Position numbers and translations under genes: made by a program. From NCBI GenBank assembly GCA_017936685.1, contig JAGBFA010000011.1, positions 124,001-188,000 of the forward strand: a stretch of 64,000 bases of DNA. Direction: 5' to 3'. The notes under the pieces are model-generated. The model was not told where the DNA came from and did not search any database. It saw only the letters and a program-made list of their open reading frames with translations. This document shows positions 63,923 through 64,000 of this stretch, in pieces. The DNA comes from Alistipes sp. GTDB taxonomy: Bacteria; Bacteroidota; Bacteroidia; Bacteroidales; Rikenellaceae. Position 1 is the stretch's first letter. The number at the start of each line of letters is the position of its first letter.

Positions 63923-64000
63923 TTAGCGCAGCGAACGCATCTTGCATGCCTGCTCGCGCTCTCCGGTCTCTCCGATGGCGTATGGCAGCGTGCGCGCCTC
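63923..64000 (-). CDS. C-terminal end of an unidentified protein
   Basis: Only the last 25 codons and the TAA stop are in the window: EARTLPYAIGETGEREQACK then MRSLR. The frame is open to the edge, ends just before a hairpin and has protein-like composition. That is enough to call a gene but not to name it. Confidence 0.5.
   Translation of the reverse strand, partial: EARTLPYAIGETGEREQACKMRSLR

Overview
The window looks like a chromosomal segment of a gut Bacteroidales bacterium with fairly high GC, most like Alistipes/Rikenellaceae. The placement rests on several things seen together: TAnnTTTG (-7) promoter elements ahead of many genes, weak or absent Shine-Dalgarno sites, Bacteroidota-specific families (DUF4290, DUF4369/TlpA-like, DUF6377, GH97, an HU gene followed by a tiny basic protein), and an anaerobic enzyme set (PFOR, 2-oxoacid:ferredoxin oxidoreductase, PPi-type phosphofructokinase). 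The species is not decided by the sequence. No prophage or intact transposon is visible.

Layout. 0-8 kb: a cut-off glycosyltransferase, an HAD phosphatase, a sigma-54 activator without a DNA-binding domain, DUF4290, a thioredoxin-like lipoprotein lacking its cysteines, an LpxH-like phosphatase, thyA-folA, an SRPBCC protein and HU. 8-19 kb: one long + strand run of rng, mfd, coaX, an outer-membrane protein, a TPR protein, an LptC-like lipoprotein and a CNNM/CorC protein, then a PpiD-type chaperone with its own promoter. 21-30 kb: small regulators and membrane proteins, a SLOG protein, PPi-phosphofructokinase, a TonB plug-only protein, glpK-glpF and a PepSY protein. 30-41 kb: PFOR, carbonic anhydrase, HxlR regulator, DUF6377 regulator next to a GH97 glucosidase, and tRNA-Glu. 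41-49 kb: a lipoprotein, a VOC protein and a type III restriction-modification operon. 49-64 kb: dxs, pyrH-tlpA-frr, a peroxiredoxin, a GH3/esterase/GH2 glycan operon, korAB and the end of an unknown gene.

The most interesting locus is 42585-48863. A type III R-M pair (mod, res) is interrupted by two tightly coupled, AT-rich genes: an OLD/RecF-like ATPase and a DUF4276 (TOPRIM-like) protein. The four genes are separated by 3 bp or overlap by 4 and 17 bp, so they should be one transcript. I read this as an R-M operon carrying an internal, possibly abortive, ATPase-nuclease module, comparable in layout to R-linked ORFs in type I loci and in logic to PARIS.

A second unusual layer is non-coding. 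Five intergenic islands (about 21.3, 29.6, 35.0, 40.6 and 53.3 kb) carry many copies of a short hairpin element whose stems change while pairing is kept. Two of those islands also carry a larger palindrome of about 124 bp that starts at the stop codon of the upstream gene. It has a constant loop (AGTACGTCAAGTACA) and variable, compensating arms. Both look like structured or mobile repeat families, not random intergenic sequence.
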